Shown here: positions 24,023-33,108 of the stretch, piece after piece
How the letters are laid out: the number at the start of each line of letters is the position of its first letter
Position numbering within the stretch: the first letter of the stretch is position 1
From: an uncultured Blautia sp.
GTDB taxonomy: Bacteria; Bacillota; Clostridia; Lachnospirales; Lachnospiraceae
Assembly: GCA_934364795.1 (NCBI GenBank)
Contig: CAKRMK010000034.1
Span: 1 to 39,070 of the forward strand
Direction: 5' to 3'
Length of the DNA: 39,070 nt
Translations under genes and position numbers: made by a program
Notes under the pieces: model-generated
The model's database searches: none
What the model was told of the DNA's origin: nothing
Seen by the model: the letters and a program-made list of their open reading frames with translations, nothing else

Positions 24023-25765
24023 CTATGAAACAGCAAACTGGCTCTCATACAGATTTGCATAGAAGCCCTTCTTTGCCAGCAGTTCCTCATGCTTGCCCTG
24101 CTCAATAATGTTTCCATCCTTCATTACCAGGATCAGATCTGCCTCCTGAATGGTAGACAGACGGTGAGCTACGATAAAGCTGGTTCTTCCCTCCATCAGC
24201 TCTGCAAAAGCCTTCTGGACTTTAATCTCTGTACGGGTATCAATAGATGAGGTCGCCTCGTCCAGAATCAGCATTGCAGGATGCATCAGCATAACCCTTG
24301 CAATACAAAGAAGCTGTTTCTGTCCCTGGGAAATGTTTCCACCGCCTTCTGAAATTACAGTATCATATCCATCAGGCATACGCTTAATAAAGCTGTGTGC
24401 GTGAGCATGTTTGGCTGCTTCCATAACCTCTTCCAGGGTGGCATCCGGTTTTCCATAAGCAATATTTTCACGGATAGTTCCGGCTTTCAGCCAGGTTTCC
24501 TGAAGTACCATACCAAAATTGCGGCGAAGGCTGTCTCTGGTAAGTTCTCTTACCGGATAACCACTTACCTTGATCTGTCCTTTATCCACATCGTAAAATC
24601 TCATAAGAAGATTGATCATAGTTGTCTTACCACATCCGGTAGGACCTACAATAGCAATTCTCTGGCCTGGTTTTACATCGATGGAAATGTCTGTAAGAAG
24701 GGGAACTTCCTTTCTGTAAGAGAAAGAAACATTCTCTACATTTACACGGCCATCTGCTCTTTCAAGCTCCACAGCTCCAGGTGCATCCGGCTCCTGTACC
24801 GGGGTATCAATAAAATCAAACAGACGTTTTGCACAGGCAAGTGCATTCTCAAGCTCTGTGATAACACCGGAAATTTCATTAAACGGCTTGGTATATTGGT
24901 TGGCATAATTCAGGAAACTGGTCAGCTGTCCAACAGTCATACCGCCTTTGATAACTGTAAAAGCACCAAAAATTCCAACAGCAGTATAAACCAGTCCGTT
25001 TACAAAACGAGTTGACGGATTTGTAATAGAGGAAAAGAAAATTGCCTTGATTCCACACACACGCAGTTCTTCATTTACTTTTCCAAAACGCTCATTTGCT
25101 CTCTCCTCATAGGAAAAAGCCTGCACAATCTTCTGATTTCCAACAAGTTCCTCCACAATAGAGGTCATTTCTGCTCTTTTTTCGGACTGTTCCTGGAACA
25201 TACGGAAAGTCCTGCTGGCAATAAAGCTGGCAACAAACAGGGAAATCGGAGTAAGCAAAATAACAATCACTGCAATTTTCACACTGATAGACAGCATGAA
25301 ACCAATCGTTCCAAAAATCGTCAGTACACCGGTAAACAGCTGGGTAAATCCCATAAGAAGTCCATCGGAAAACTGGCTTACGTCAGATACAATACGGCTT
25401 AAAATATCACCTGGCTGGTTGGCATCAATATAAGATACCGGAACCTCCTGAAGATGAGCGAACGCCTGGCTTCGCACATCCTGCACCACACTGTAGGTAA
25501 CCTGGTTGGTAAGAAGGTTCATCACCCACTGGGAAACTGCATTACCGATAACAATCACAGCAAGGATTCCAAGTACCTTCAGAAGTCCTGCCACATTAAC
25601 ATTTCCAGGTCCTACAATGTTATCAACTCCATTACCGATAAGGATTGGTGTATATAATGTAAAGGCAACCGTAACAAGGGCTGTAAGAAGCATAATAATA
25701 ATTTTTGCTTTATAAGGGCTAATGAATTTCAGAACCCTTTTCATGGTATCTTTATTTTTTCCCAT
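24023..25765 (-). CDS. ABC exporter half-transporter, subunit with the active catalytic residues
   Basis: 580 residues: a six-helix exporter membrane domain (about 15-320) then an ATPase domain. Walker A GPTGCGKTT, Walker B LILDEATSSID with the catalytic Glu, and H-loop FIVAHRLST with His. Its signature motif is degenerate, ISQGQKQ instead of LSGGQ. AGGAGGTGA precedes the ATG, which overlaps the preceding stop (TGATG). It pairs with the next-door subunit (25765-27498) as a heterodimer of the LmrCD/BmrCD/TM287-288 kind. Substrate unknown; multidrug or lipid export are family possibilities. The operon with malQ is unusual. Confidence 0.94.
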   Translation of the reverse strand: MGKNKDTMKRVLKFISPYKAKIIIMLLTALVTVAFTLYTPILIGNGVDNIVGPGNVNVAGLLKVLGILAVIVIGNAVSQWVMNLLTNQVTYSVVQDVRSQAFAHLQEVPVSYIDANQPGDILSRIVSDVSQFSDGLLMGFTQLFTGVLTIFGTIGFMLSISVKIAVIVILLTPISLFVASFIASRTFRMFQEQSEKRAEMTSIVEELVGNQKIVQAFSYEERANERFGKVNEELRVCGIKAIFFSSITNPSTRFVNGLVYTAVGIFGAFTVIKGGMTVGQLTSFLNYANQYTKPFNEISGVITELENALACAKRLFDFIDTPVQEPDAPGAVELERADGRVNVENVSFSYRKEVPLLTDISIDVKPGQRIAIVGPTGCGKTTMINLLMRFYDVDKGQIKVSGYPVRELTRDSLRRNFGMVLQETWLKAGTIRENIAYGKPDATLEEVMEAAKHAHAHSFIKRMPDGYDTVISEGGGNISQGQKQLLCIARVMLMHPAMLILDEATSSIDTRTEIKVQKAFAELMEGRTSFIVAHRLSTIQEADLILVMKDGNIIEQGKHEELLAKKGFYANLYESQFAVS

Positions 25766-27498
25766 CAGCGGTTCACCTCCTGCTCGGAAAGCTGTGACAG
25801 GCAGATTTCTTTATAAACCTCACAGGATTCCATAAGTTCTTTGTGTGTTCCTACACCAACCAGCTCTCCATCATCCAGAACCAGGATCTTGTCTGCCTGT
25901 TTGATAGAGGTTGCTCTCTGGGAAACAATAAATACAGTCATTCCCTTTGTCTGCTCATGAATAGCATGACGAAGTGCTGCATCTGTAGCAAAATCAAGGG
26001 CAGAGGCACTGTCATCCATGATCAGAATCTCCGGGCTTCCTACCAGTGCTCTTGCAATGGTAAGACGCTGACGCTGTCCTCCGGATAAGTTGGAACCGCC
26101 CTGGCTTACCATGGTATTCAGGCCTTCCGGCTTACTGTTTACAAAATCACTTGCCTGGGCAATGGAAAGTGCCTGCTGGATTTCTTCCTCTGTGGCATCC
26201 TCTTTGCCCCACTTCATATTATCACGGATGGTTCCCTTAAACAGAACAGCCTGCTGCGGAACCATTCCCACCTTTTTACGAAGTTGTGAAAATGGATATT
26301 CTTTTACAGAATTTCCATCAATTGACACATTACCAGAGGAAACATCATAAAAACGTGGAATCAGATTTACCAGTGTGGACTTACCACATCCGGTACCTCC
26401 GATAATACCAATGGTTTCTCCTGGCTTTGCAGTAAAGGAAATATGGGAAAGAGCCGGCTCCTTGCTGCCTGCGTAAGTGAAACTTACATCATCAAAAACA
26501 ACTCTTGCCGCACTTTTTTTCTCCTGCTGCATGCTGCTGCCCTCATCTGTAAGAGACGGCTGTGTATCCAGAACTTCATTCAGACGAACACCGGATGCCA
26601 TTGCCTTTGTCACCGCCACAATCAGGTTTGCAAGGGCAATCAAAGCGATCAGAATCTGATTCATATAGTTTACAAGGGCAACTACCTCACCCTGTGTAAG
26701 AGTACCAATAGAAACTTCTTTGCTTCCATACCAGAGAATTCCGATAATGGCAAAGTTCATAATAACTGTAGTTGCCGGATTCAGAAGTGCGGAAATTTTT
26801 CCTGCTCTTACCTGAACCTTGGTATAATCATCATTTACTTCAGAAAACTCTTTAAATTCTTCCTGCTGTCTTCCAAATGCTCTTACCACTCTGGCGCCTA
26901 CATGATTCTCTCTGGTGATTAAAGAGATTCTGTCCAGGGAGGATTGGGCCTTTTTATAAATTGGCACAGTTGTTCGCATAATTCCGTAAATTACAACAGA
27001 AATAAGAGGCACTGCAATCAGGAAAATAAGCCCGATTTTCACATCAATGGTAAAAGACATGATCACCGCACCCACTACAATAAATGGGGAACGAAGGAAC
27101 AGACGAAGTACCATATTGACACCTGTCTGTGCCTGGTTTACATCATTGGTGATCCTTGTCACAAGTGTAGGCGTTCCAAGCTGGTCCAGCTCTCTGTAAG
27201 ATAGTTTGCTGATATGGGAAAACATCTCTTTACGAAGAGCTGTACTGAACCCCATGGCAGCTTTTGCTGAAAAATACTGAGCAGTCAGTGAACAGGCAAG
27301 TCCGATCACACCTAACAGTACCATGATCACACACTGATGCCAGATAAAGGCATTATCCTGATTTTTAATACCTATGTCCATGATCCTTGCAACAACCAGA
27401 GGCACGATCAGCTCAAAGGTAGCCTCCAGCATTTTAAACAAAGGTGCCAGAAAACTTTCTTTTTCATAGCCTTTTAAAAATCGAATCAGTCTTTTCAT
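25765..27498 (-). CDS. ABC exporter half-transporter, subunit with degenerate Walker B and H-loop
   Basis: 577 residues from MKRLIRFL. Exporter membrane domain (about 15-310), then an ATPase domain with Walker A GGTGCGKST and a perfect signature LSGGQRQR. Walker B reads LIMDDSASALD, so Asp replaces the catalytic Glu, and the H-loop reads FIVSQRATS, so Gln replaces His. Combined with the partner's ISQGQ signature, all the defects fall in the same nucleotide site of the dimer, a hallmark of asymmetric heterodimeric exporters. The start ATG overlaps the malQ stop as ATGA, with AGGAG 11 bases upstream. A longer in-frame reading to 27594 runs inside malQ and is rejected. Confidence 0.94.
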   Translation of the reverse strand: MKRLIRFLKGYEKESFLAPLFKMLEATFELIVPLVVARIMDIGIKNQDNAFIWHQCVIMVLLGVIGLACSLTAQYFSAKAAMGFSTALRKEMFSHISKLSYRELDQLGTPTLVTRITNDVNQAQTGVNMVLRLFLRSPFIVVGAVIMSFTIDVKIGLIFLIAVPLISVVIYGIMRTTVPIYKKAQSSLDRISLITRENHVGARVVRAFGRQQEEFKEFSEVNDDYTKVQVRAGKISALLNPATTVIMNFAIIGILWYGSKEVSIGTLTQGEVVALVNYMNQILIALIALANLIVAVTKAMASGVRLNEVLDTQPSLTDEGSSMQQEKKSAARVVFDDVSFTYAGSKEPALSHISFTAKPGETIGIIGGTGCGKSTLVNLIPRFYDVSSGNVSIDGNSVKEYPFSQLRKKVGMVPQQAVLFKGTIRDNMKWGKEDATEEEIQQALSIAQASDFVNSKPEGLNTMVSQGGSNLSGGQRQRLTIARALVGSPEILIMDDSASALDFATDAALRHAIHEQTKGMTVFIVSQRATSIKQADKILVLDDGELVGVGTHKELMESCEVYKEICLSQLSEQEVNR

Positions 27499-29024
27499 TT
27501 CTTTTTCTGCTCCTGGGTCCTTCCGTATAATCTGGTCATTGCATAGATCCGCTTTATGGTCTGATCCTGCAGCTGACCTTTCGTAAGACGCCATTTCCAG
27601 TTGTCCCCTAAGGTAGATGGCGTATTCATTCTGGCTTCATTTCCAAGTAAAAGATAGTCCTGAAGAGGGATGACGCAAACCTCTGCCACACTGGACTGTG
27701 CAGCCCGTATCAGTCCCCATACACATTCGTCTGTATCTTTTCCTTCACATGCGGTATACTGGTTCACGTAGTCCTGATTGGACTTGGTAAGTCCTAAAAG
27801 CCAGCCTTTTGTTGTCTCATTGTCGTGTGTGCCTGTATAAACAATACAATTTTTGTCATAGCGAAATGGCAGATAAACGCTTTCTCCACTTTCATCAAAA
27901 GCAAATTGAAGCACCTTCATTCCCGGATATCCGGATTTAGCCAGAAGCTCTCTTACACTATCTGTAAGAAATCCAAGGTCTTCTGCAATCACATCCAGCC
28001 CTTTAATATTTTTCTCAAAAACTTCAAACAGCTCAATTCCGGGACCTTTCTTCCATTCACCATTTTCTGCTGTCTCATCCCCATAGGGAACAGCCCAGTA
28101 TTCATCAAAACCGCGGAAATGGTCAATGCGAACTTTATCATAAAGTTTCATGCAGTGAGACATGCGGAGAATCCACCAGTTATATCCTGTTTTCTTATGG
28201 TATGCCCAGTTGTAAAGAGGATTTCCCCAAAGCTGTCCCGTAGCAGAAAAAGCATCTGGCGGACAACCAGCTACTGCAACAGGAGATGCATCCTCATCAA
28301 ACTGGAACAGATCCGGGTTTGCCCATGCATCAGCACCGTCAAATGCCACATAGATGGGAAGATCCCCGATAATGTGAACATCCCTGTCATTTGCATATTT
28401 TTTCAGTTGTTTCCACTGGCGGTAAAACCAGAACTGCAAAAATGCATAAAAGCTGATATCTTCTTTTAACTCTTTTCTGGCTTTGGCAAGTGCCTCCGGC
28501 TTGCGGATTTTCAGGTCTTCTGGCCATTCATTCCATGCAATTCCCTCAAGGCTGTCTTTTATGGCCATATAGAGGCAATAATCCTCCAGCCAGAAGCCCT
28601 GTTCTTTTTCGAATTTTTCCATTTCCTCACGGATCAGCTTCAGTTCCCCGTCAGTCACATCTTTTTCATAAAAGCGATGGTATGCCCTACGAAGAAGAGC
28701 AAATCTTGACTGGTAGACTTTCTCATAATCTACATAACTGCGGCTTGTTCCCCAGTCACAGCTGGCACATTCCTTAGCTGTAAGAAGATCTCTTTGAATA
28801 AATTCTTCCAGATCGATAAAATATGGATTTCCAGCAAATGTGGAAAAAGACTGATAAGGGGAGTCCCCATATCCGGTAGGTCCAAGTGGCAGAATCTGCC
28901 AGTACTTCTGACCTGCTTCCACCAGCTGATCCACAAAAGCATAGGCTTCTTTAGAAAAGCATCCGATTCCGTAATTGGAAGGGATGCTGGATATCGGCAA
29001 TAAAATACCGCTGGCTCTCATCAT
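27495..29024 (-). CDS. malQ: 4-alpha-glucanotransferase (amylomaltase, GH77)
   Basis: 509 residues, normal for the short GH77 form. Catalytic residues are recognisable: nucleophile Asp301 in RIDHFRG, acid/base Glu348 in AEDLGF, and Asp401 in THDNET. The N-terminus RASGILLPISSIPSNYGIG is typical. It transfers alpha-1,4-glucan segments between maltodextrins in the cytoplasm. AGGAGG precedes tandem ATG codons; either may be used. Promoter at 29104-29133 with a small palindrome at the expected transcription start. Instead of other maltose genes it is translationally coupled to a heterodimeric ABC exporter. Confidence 0.96.
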   Translation of the reverse strand: MMRASGILLPISSIPSNYGIGCFSKEAYAFVDQLVEAGQKYWQILPLGPTGYGDSPYQSFSTFAGNPYFIDLEEFIQRDLLTAKECASCDWGTSRSYVDYEKVYQSRFALLRRAYHRFYEKDVTDGELKLIREEMEKFEKEQGFWLEDYCLYMAIKDSLEGIAWNEWPEDLKIRKPEALAKARKELKEDISFYAFLQFWFYRQWKQLKKYANDRDVHIIGDLPIYVAFDGADAWANPDLFQFDEDASPVAVAGCPPDAFSATGQLWGNPLYNWAYHKKTGYNWWILRMSHCMKLYDKVRIDHFRGFDEYWAVPYGDETAENGEWKKGPGIELFEVFEKNIKGLDVIAEDLGFLTDSVRELLAKSGYPGMKVLQFAFDESGESVYLPFRYDKNCIVYTGTHDNETTKGWLLGLTKSNQDYVNQYTACEGKDTDECVWGLIRAAQSSVAEVCVIPLQDYLLLGNEARMNTPSTLGDNWKWRLTKGQLQDQTIKRIYAMTRLYGRTQEQKKK

Positions 29025-29083
29025 GTATTCCTCCTGTCTATGATGTCAGAGAAAAAATGAGCTTCTTTTCATCTTTTATCTCT

Positions 29084-29098
29084 GATAACGTCATTATC
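29084..29098. promoter_or_regulatory. Palindrome at the malQ transcription start, candidate operator
   Basis: GATAA, five bases, TTATC, lying just downstream of the malQ -10. Short, so only suggestive of a repressor site. Confidence 0.3.
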
Positions 29099-29103
29099 TG
29101 TTT

Positions 29104-29133
29104 ATTATACCGCTTCCATACATATCCGGTCAA
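29104..29133 (-). promoter_or_regulatory. Promoter of malQ-ABC exporter operon
   Basis: Minus strand TTGACC (29133-29128), 18 bases, TATAAT (29109-29104). Confidence 0.75.
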
Positions 29134-29162
29134 TATAAAACTGATATAGGTGAAACTGCAAA

Positions 29163-29192
29163 CAGGCACCCGGGGAAATCCCCGGATGCCTG
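29163..29192 (-). terminator. Terminator of the opp operon
   Basis: Minus strand CAGGCATCCGGGG, loop ATTT, CCCCGGGTGCCTG: a 13-bp GC-rich stem with one wobble. The tail TTTGCAGTTTC is weak. It lies 65 bases after the oppA stop. Confidence 0.7.
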
Positions 29193-29257
29193 CACAGTCT
29201 GCAAATCCCGCACCTGGCGTTCTTTGCAGCTCTTATATTATTTTTGTTTTCCCTGGA

Positions 29258-30913
29258 TTATTTCTGGGATGTATATCCGAAGAAGAAGTATCCAAGTGGT
29301 GTGTAATACATACCATCAATGTTCTCGTTGAGCATGTATGGCTGTGTATAGAAGTAGATCGGAGCAAGTACGCTGTCCTGACCAATGAGGATATCCTCTG
29401 CTTCATGGAATGCTTTCATACGCTCTTCCGGATCAGAAGTTGCTTTTGCTGCATCGATAGCTGCGTCATAGTCCGGGTTGGAGTACTGAGCATCGTTGTT
29501 ACCACCGTCTGTGTACCACATATCCAGGAATGAGCAAGGATCGTTGTAGTCTGCAATCCAGCCGTTACGTGCGATCTGGAAGTTACCATCTTTTCTGTTC
29601 TGAAGGAATACGTTCCAATCCTGGTTGTTCAGGTTAACTGTTACACCAAGTTCTGTCTGCCACATGTTCTGAAGAGCTTCACCAATCTTCTTGTGGTTGT
29701 CAGCTGTGTTGTACAGATACTCTACTGTCGGGAATCCTTCACCGTTTGGATATCCGGCGTCTGCAAGAAGCTGACGAGCCTCTTCACAATTCTTCTCATA
29801 ATCTTCGTCGGAGATGCTGTAGTAAGAACCACCTACTGTACGGAAGTCATCGCTACCTGCACCAGCAGCATCATTTACACCATTCGGTACATATCCGTCA
29901 GCCGGAACCTCACCAGCCTGGGAAACGTTCTCTACGATATAGTTACGGTCGATTACAAGTGAGAATGCCTTACGGATGTTCGGATCAGAGAATACCTCAT
30001 CTTCTGTATTAAAGCATACATAGTATGTTCCAAGGTAGTCACCGATTTCAAGCTGTCCGGAAGCAAGGTAGGTCGGGATCTCATCTACAGGAAGGTTCTC
30101 GATGAAATCAAGCTCTCCGTTGTTGAAACCTTTGAGCATAGCGTTGTTATCATCAAGGAGTGTAAATTTGATGGTATCCGGTCCAAGGTTCTCATAATCG
30201 TAGTAGTTCTCATTTTTCTCCATGGAGATGTAAGCATTGTGGGACCACTCTGTCATTTTGTATGGTCCGTTTCCAATGTATGTGCTTGGATCAAATGTCC
30301 AGTTGTCACTGCCTTCTACCATGTCCTGACGAACCGGGAAGGTTGCCGGGAATGCCATGATTTCTTCGAAATACGGGCAGTCATAAGTAAGGTCGATCTG
30401 AAGAGTCTGATCATCAACTGCTGTGATTCCAAGAGTGCTTGGATCTGCGCTTCCATCAGCAACTTCATCATATCCCTTAACCATGTCGATCATGTAGCAG
30501 TAGTCAGCTGCTGTCTCAGGATTTGCAAGACGCTGCCATGCATATACGAAATCACCTGCTGTTACAGCCTGTCCGTCAGACCATTTGATTCCATCACGAA
30601 GCTTGATAGTGTAAGTTACAGTACCATCCTCGTTTGCTGTCTTTTCCCAGGACTCTGCCTGTCCAGGTGCGGTAACTGCATTTCCTTCACCGTCATTTAC
30701 CCATTTGATCAGACCCTCAAACATATGGTTGCACATGATAGCTCCATCAACTGCAGAGTTCAGTGCCGGGTCAATGGTCTGTGGTTCAGATGCAATACAA
30801 AGATTCAGGTTGAATCCATCATCAGATGCTGTATCCTCTGCGAATACCGGTGTTGCAGCCATGCTGATTACCATAGCTGCTGACAGTGCCATAGACATTA
30901 ATTTTCTTCTCAT
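29258..30913 (-). CDS. oppA: Oligopeptide-binding protein, SBP family 5, with a signal peptide but no lipobox
   Basis: 551 residues from MRRKLMSMAL, preceded by AAAGGAGG. A Sec signal peptide (1-25) ends VFA-ED, a signal peptidase I type site. No Cys is near it, so there is no lipobox, unlike usual Gram-positive OppA lipoproteins. The mature protein shows family-5 features: CIASEPQTIDPALN, AESWEKTANEDGTVTYTIKL (start of the binding fold), LRDGIKWSDGQAVTAGDFVY and VIDRNYIV. It binds peptides outside the cell for OppBCDF. Last gene of the operon, 160 bases after oppF. That gap has no clear promoter or terminator. OppA itself may be retained by other means. Confidence 0.93.
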   Translation of the reverse strand: MRRKLMSMALSAAMVISMAATPVFAEDTASDDGFNLNLCIASEPQTIDPALNSAVDGAIMCNHMFEGLIKWVNDGEGNAVTAPGQAESWEKTANEDGTVTYTIKLRDGIKWSDGQAVTAGDFVYAWQRLANPETAADYCYMIDMVKGYDEVADGSADPSTLGITAVDDQTLQIDLTYDCPYFEEIMAFPATFPVRQDMVEGSDNWTFDPSTYIGNGPYKMTEWSHNAYISMEKNENYYDYENLGPDTIKFTLLDDNNAMLKGFNNGELDFIENLPVDEIPTYLASGQLEIGDYLGTYYVCFNTEDEVFSDPNIRKAFSLVIDRNYIVENVSQAGEVPADGYVPNGVNDAAGAGSDDFRTVGGSYYSISDEDYEKNCEEARQLLADAGYPNGEGFPTVEYLYNTADNHKKIGEALQNMWQTELGVTVNLNNQDWNVFLQNRKDGNFQIARNGWIADYNDPCSFLDMWYTDGGNNDAQYSNPDYDAAIDAAKATSDPEERMKAFHEAEDILIGQDSVLAPIYFYTQPYMLNENIDGMYYTPLGYFFFGYTSQK

Positions 30914-31073
30914 TACTTTTCCTCCTTTTGCTTTTTTGCGCCGCATGAGAAATGAGAACCGACGCGTGTATTAAGCAGTTCTTTTCCCGGAGTTTCCAGG
31001 CAGCAGGCTGTTCCAGTAGAATTTCATGTTGCCAAAAAAGCTCCCAAAAGAACGTAATACCATATGAAATTTT

Positions 31074-32084
31074 TTATTTGTCAAGTAAATGACATGCAGC
31101 CCAGTGGCCTGGTTCATGCTCCCTGAATACAGGAGCAACCTGACTGCATTTTTCTGTTGCATAAGGACATCTGGTATGAAAACGGCAGCCACTTGGCGGA
31201 TTCATAGGGCTTGGCACATCTCCTTCCAGGATAATACGCTTTCTGGTACGTGAAAGCTTAGGATCCGGAACCGGAACCGCAGAAAGCAGAGTCTGTGTAT
31301 ATGGATGGATCGGATGTCTGTTAAGCTCATAGCTCTCTCCTAATTCTACAAGAGAACCAAGATACATAACACCGATTCTGTTTGAAATATGACGTACAAC
31401 AGAGAGGTCATGTGCAATAAACAGATAAGTAAGTCCCATCTGTTCCTGCATATCCTCCAGCATGTTTACTACCTGGGACTGAATGGAAACATCCAGTGCG
31501 GAAATCGGCTCGTCACAGACAATGAATTCCGGTTTTACCGCAAGGGCACGGGCAATACCAACACGCTGCTGCTGTCCACCAGAAAACTCATGAGGGTAAC
31601 GGTTTGCATGCTCTGTATTTAATCCAACCTGTGCCAGAAGCTCTTTGATCATATCGGCACGGTCTTTTTTGCTTGCTGCAAGCTTATGGATATCAATTGC
31701 CTCGCCGATGATCTCGCCAACTGTCATACGTGGGTCAAGGGAAGCTGATGGATCCTGGAAAATAATCTGCATTTTTCTTCTATAAGGAAGCATTTTGGCA
31801 GCTTTTGCCTTTCCAAGAGGTTTTCCCTCTGCATCCAGTGGATTGTCGTAAATGGTTTCTCCATCATAGATAATCTTTCCACCGGTAGGCTCATACAGAC
31901 GGAGAATAGTTCTTCCAAGTGTGGTCTTTCCACATCCGGACTCTCCTACAAGGCCAAGTGTCTCTCCTTTTTTGATGAAAAGTGAAACATCCTGCACAGC
32001 CTGTACTCCAGGGCCTTTTACATTTTTGATTGGAAAATATTTGCGTAAATTCTGTATTTCAAGAAGTTTCTTTTCTTCTGCCAT
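31074..32084 (-). CDS. oppF: Oligopeptide ABC transporter ATP-binding protein OppF
   Basis: 336 residues. Walker A GESGCGKTT, Q-loop QIIFQDPSASLDPRM, signature FSGGQQQRVGIARAL, Walker B FIVCDEPISALD and H-loop FIAHDLSVV. The C-terminal oligopeptide-transporter extension carries HPYTQTLLSAVP and the cysteine cluster GCRFHTRCPYATEKC. The start codon directly abuts the oppD stop (TAA then ATG), with AGGAGGAG inside the end of oppD. It energises peptide uptake together with OppD on the cytoplasmic face. Confidence 0.96.
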   Translation of the reverse strand: MAEEKKLLEIQNLRKYFPIKNVKGPGVQAVQDVSLFIKKGETLGLVGESGCGKTTLGRTILRLYEPTGGKIIYDGETIYDNPLDAEGKPLGKAKAAKMLPYRRKMQIIFQDPSASLDPRMTVGEIIGEAIDIHKLAASKKDRADMIKELLAQVGLNTEHANRYPHEFSGGQQQRVGIARALAVKPEFIVCDEPISALDVSIQSQVVNMLEDMQEQMGLTYLFIAHDLSVVRHISNRIGVMYLGSLVELGESYELNRHPIHPYTQTLLSAVPVPDPKLSRTRKRIILEGDVPSPMNPPSGCRFHTRCPYATEKCSQVAPVFREHEPGHWAACHLLDK

Positions 32085-33092
32085 TTATTTCTCCTCCTTG
32101 TTCATCAGCTCCTGAACACGAAGCCAGCAGGCGGAACGGTGTTTCTCGCCAACTTCCACGTAAGGAGGCATTTTCTTCAGGCAGATCTTCATACAATGCT
32201 CACAGCGTGGAGCAAACGGACATCCCTCCGGGGGATTGAGCATGTCAACCGGAGTTCCCTCAATAGGGATCAGTCTCTCATAACTCTGTGCGTCCACACG
32301 GGGCATAGAACGAAGAAGGCCTTTTGTATATGGATGAGCAGGCTCATAGAAAATATCATCAACAGGTCCCTGCTCTACAATCTTACCGGCATACATAACG
32401 GATACTTTATCACAGATATCTGCAACCACACCAAGGTTATGTGTGATAAAAATAATACCCATTCCTGTTTTTTTCTGAAGGTCTTTCATCAAATCCAGGA
32501 TCTGTGCCTGGATGGTAACATCAAGTGCTGTGGTAGGCTCATCTGCAATGAGAAGCTGTGGATGACAGATAAGACCCATAGCGATCATAACACGCTGTCT
32601 CATACCGCCGGAAAACTCATGTGGATACTGTTTCATACGTTTCTCCACATTGTTGATTCCTACCATTTCCATCATTTCCATGGCACGTTTTTCAGCCTCT
32701 TCATTGCTGATTTTCTTGTCATGTGCACGAAGAGCCTCAACTAACTGGTTTCCTATAGTATAAACCGGATTCAGACATGTCATAGGGTTCTGGAAGATCA
32801 TTGCAACCTTATTTCCTCTGAATGCAGTCATTTCATCTTTTGAAAAGGAAAGAACATCTTTTCCCTCAAAAGTAATGGAACCTCCAATTACTTTACCTGG
32901 AGACTGTAACAGTCCCATAATAGAATATGCTTCCTGGCTTTTTCCAGAACCAGATTCTCCAACAACTCCCATAACTTCACCATAATCAAGGTCATAGGAA
33001 ATTCCTCCAACGGCTTTTACTTCACCGGCAGGAGTAAAGAAGGAGACTTTCAGGTCTTTTACTTCAAGCAGTTTGTTTTTCTGTTCAGACAT
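32085..33092 (-). CDS. oppD: Oligopeptide ABC transporter ATP-binding protein OppD
   Basis: 335 residues. Walker A GESGSGKS, signature FSGGMRQRVMIAMGL, Walker B LLIADEPTTALD, H-loop FITHNLGVV. The C-terminal domain HPYTKGLLRSMPR with GCPFAPRCEHCMKIC is the cysteine cluster of the Opp/Dpp ATPases. GAGGAGGAG lies just upstream of the ATG. Follows oppC by 16 bases. Confidence 0.96.
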   Translation of the reverse strand: MSEQKNKLLEVKDLKVSFFTPAGEVKAVGGISYDLDYGEVMGVVGESGSGKSQEAYSIMGLLQSPGKVIGGSITFEGKDVLSFSKDEMTAFRGNKVAMIFQNPMTCLNPVYTIGNQLVEALRAHDKKISNEEAEKRAMEMMEMVGINNVEKRMKQYPHEFSGGMRQRVMIAMGLICHPQLLIADEPTTALDVTIQAQILDLMKDLQKKTGMGIIFITHNLGVVADICDKVSVMYAGKIVEQGPVDDIFYEPAHPYTKGLLRSMPRVDAQSYERLIPIEGTPVDMLNPPEGCPFAPRCEHCMKICLKKMPPYVEVGEKHRSACWLRVQELMNKEEK

Positions 33093-33108
33093 TTTTTCTC
33101 CTCCTCTC

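Noticed and set aside
27499..27594. 32-codon N-terminal extension of the first ABC exporter subunit
   Set aside because: Lies inside the malQ reading frame; the ATGA overlap with a nearby AGGAG is the better start.
30914..31073. Internal promoter or attenuator between oppF and oppA
   Set aside because: Several weak hairpins and hexamers exist, but none with acceptable spacing or a T-tract; not supportable from sequence alone.
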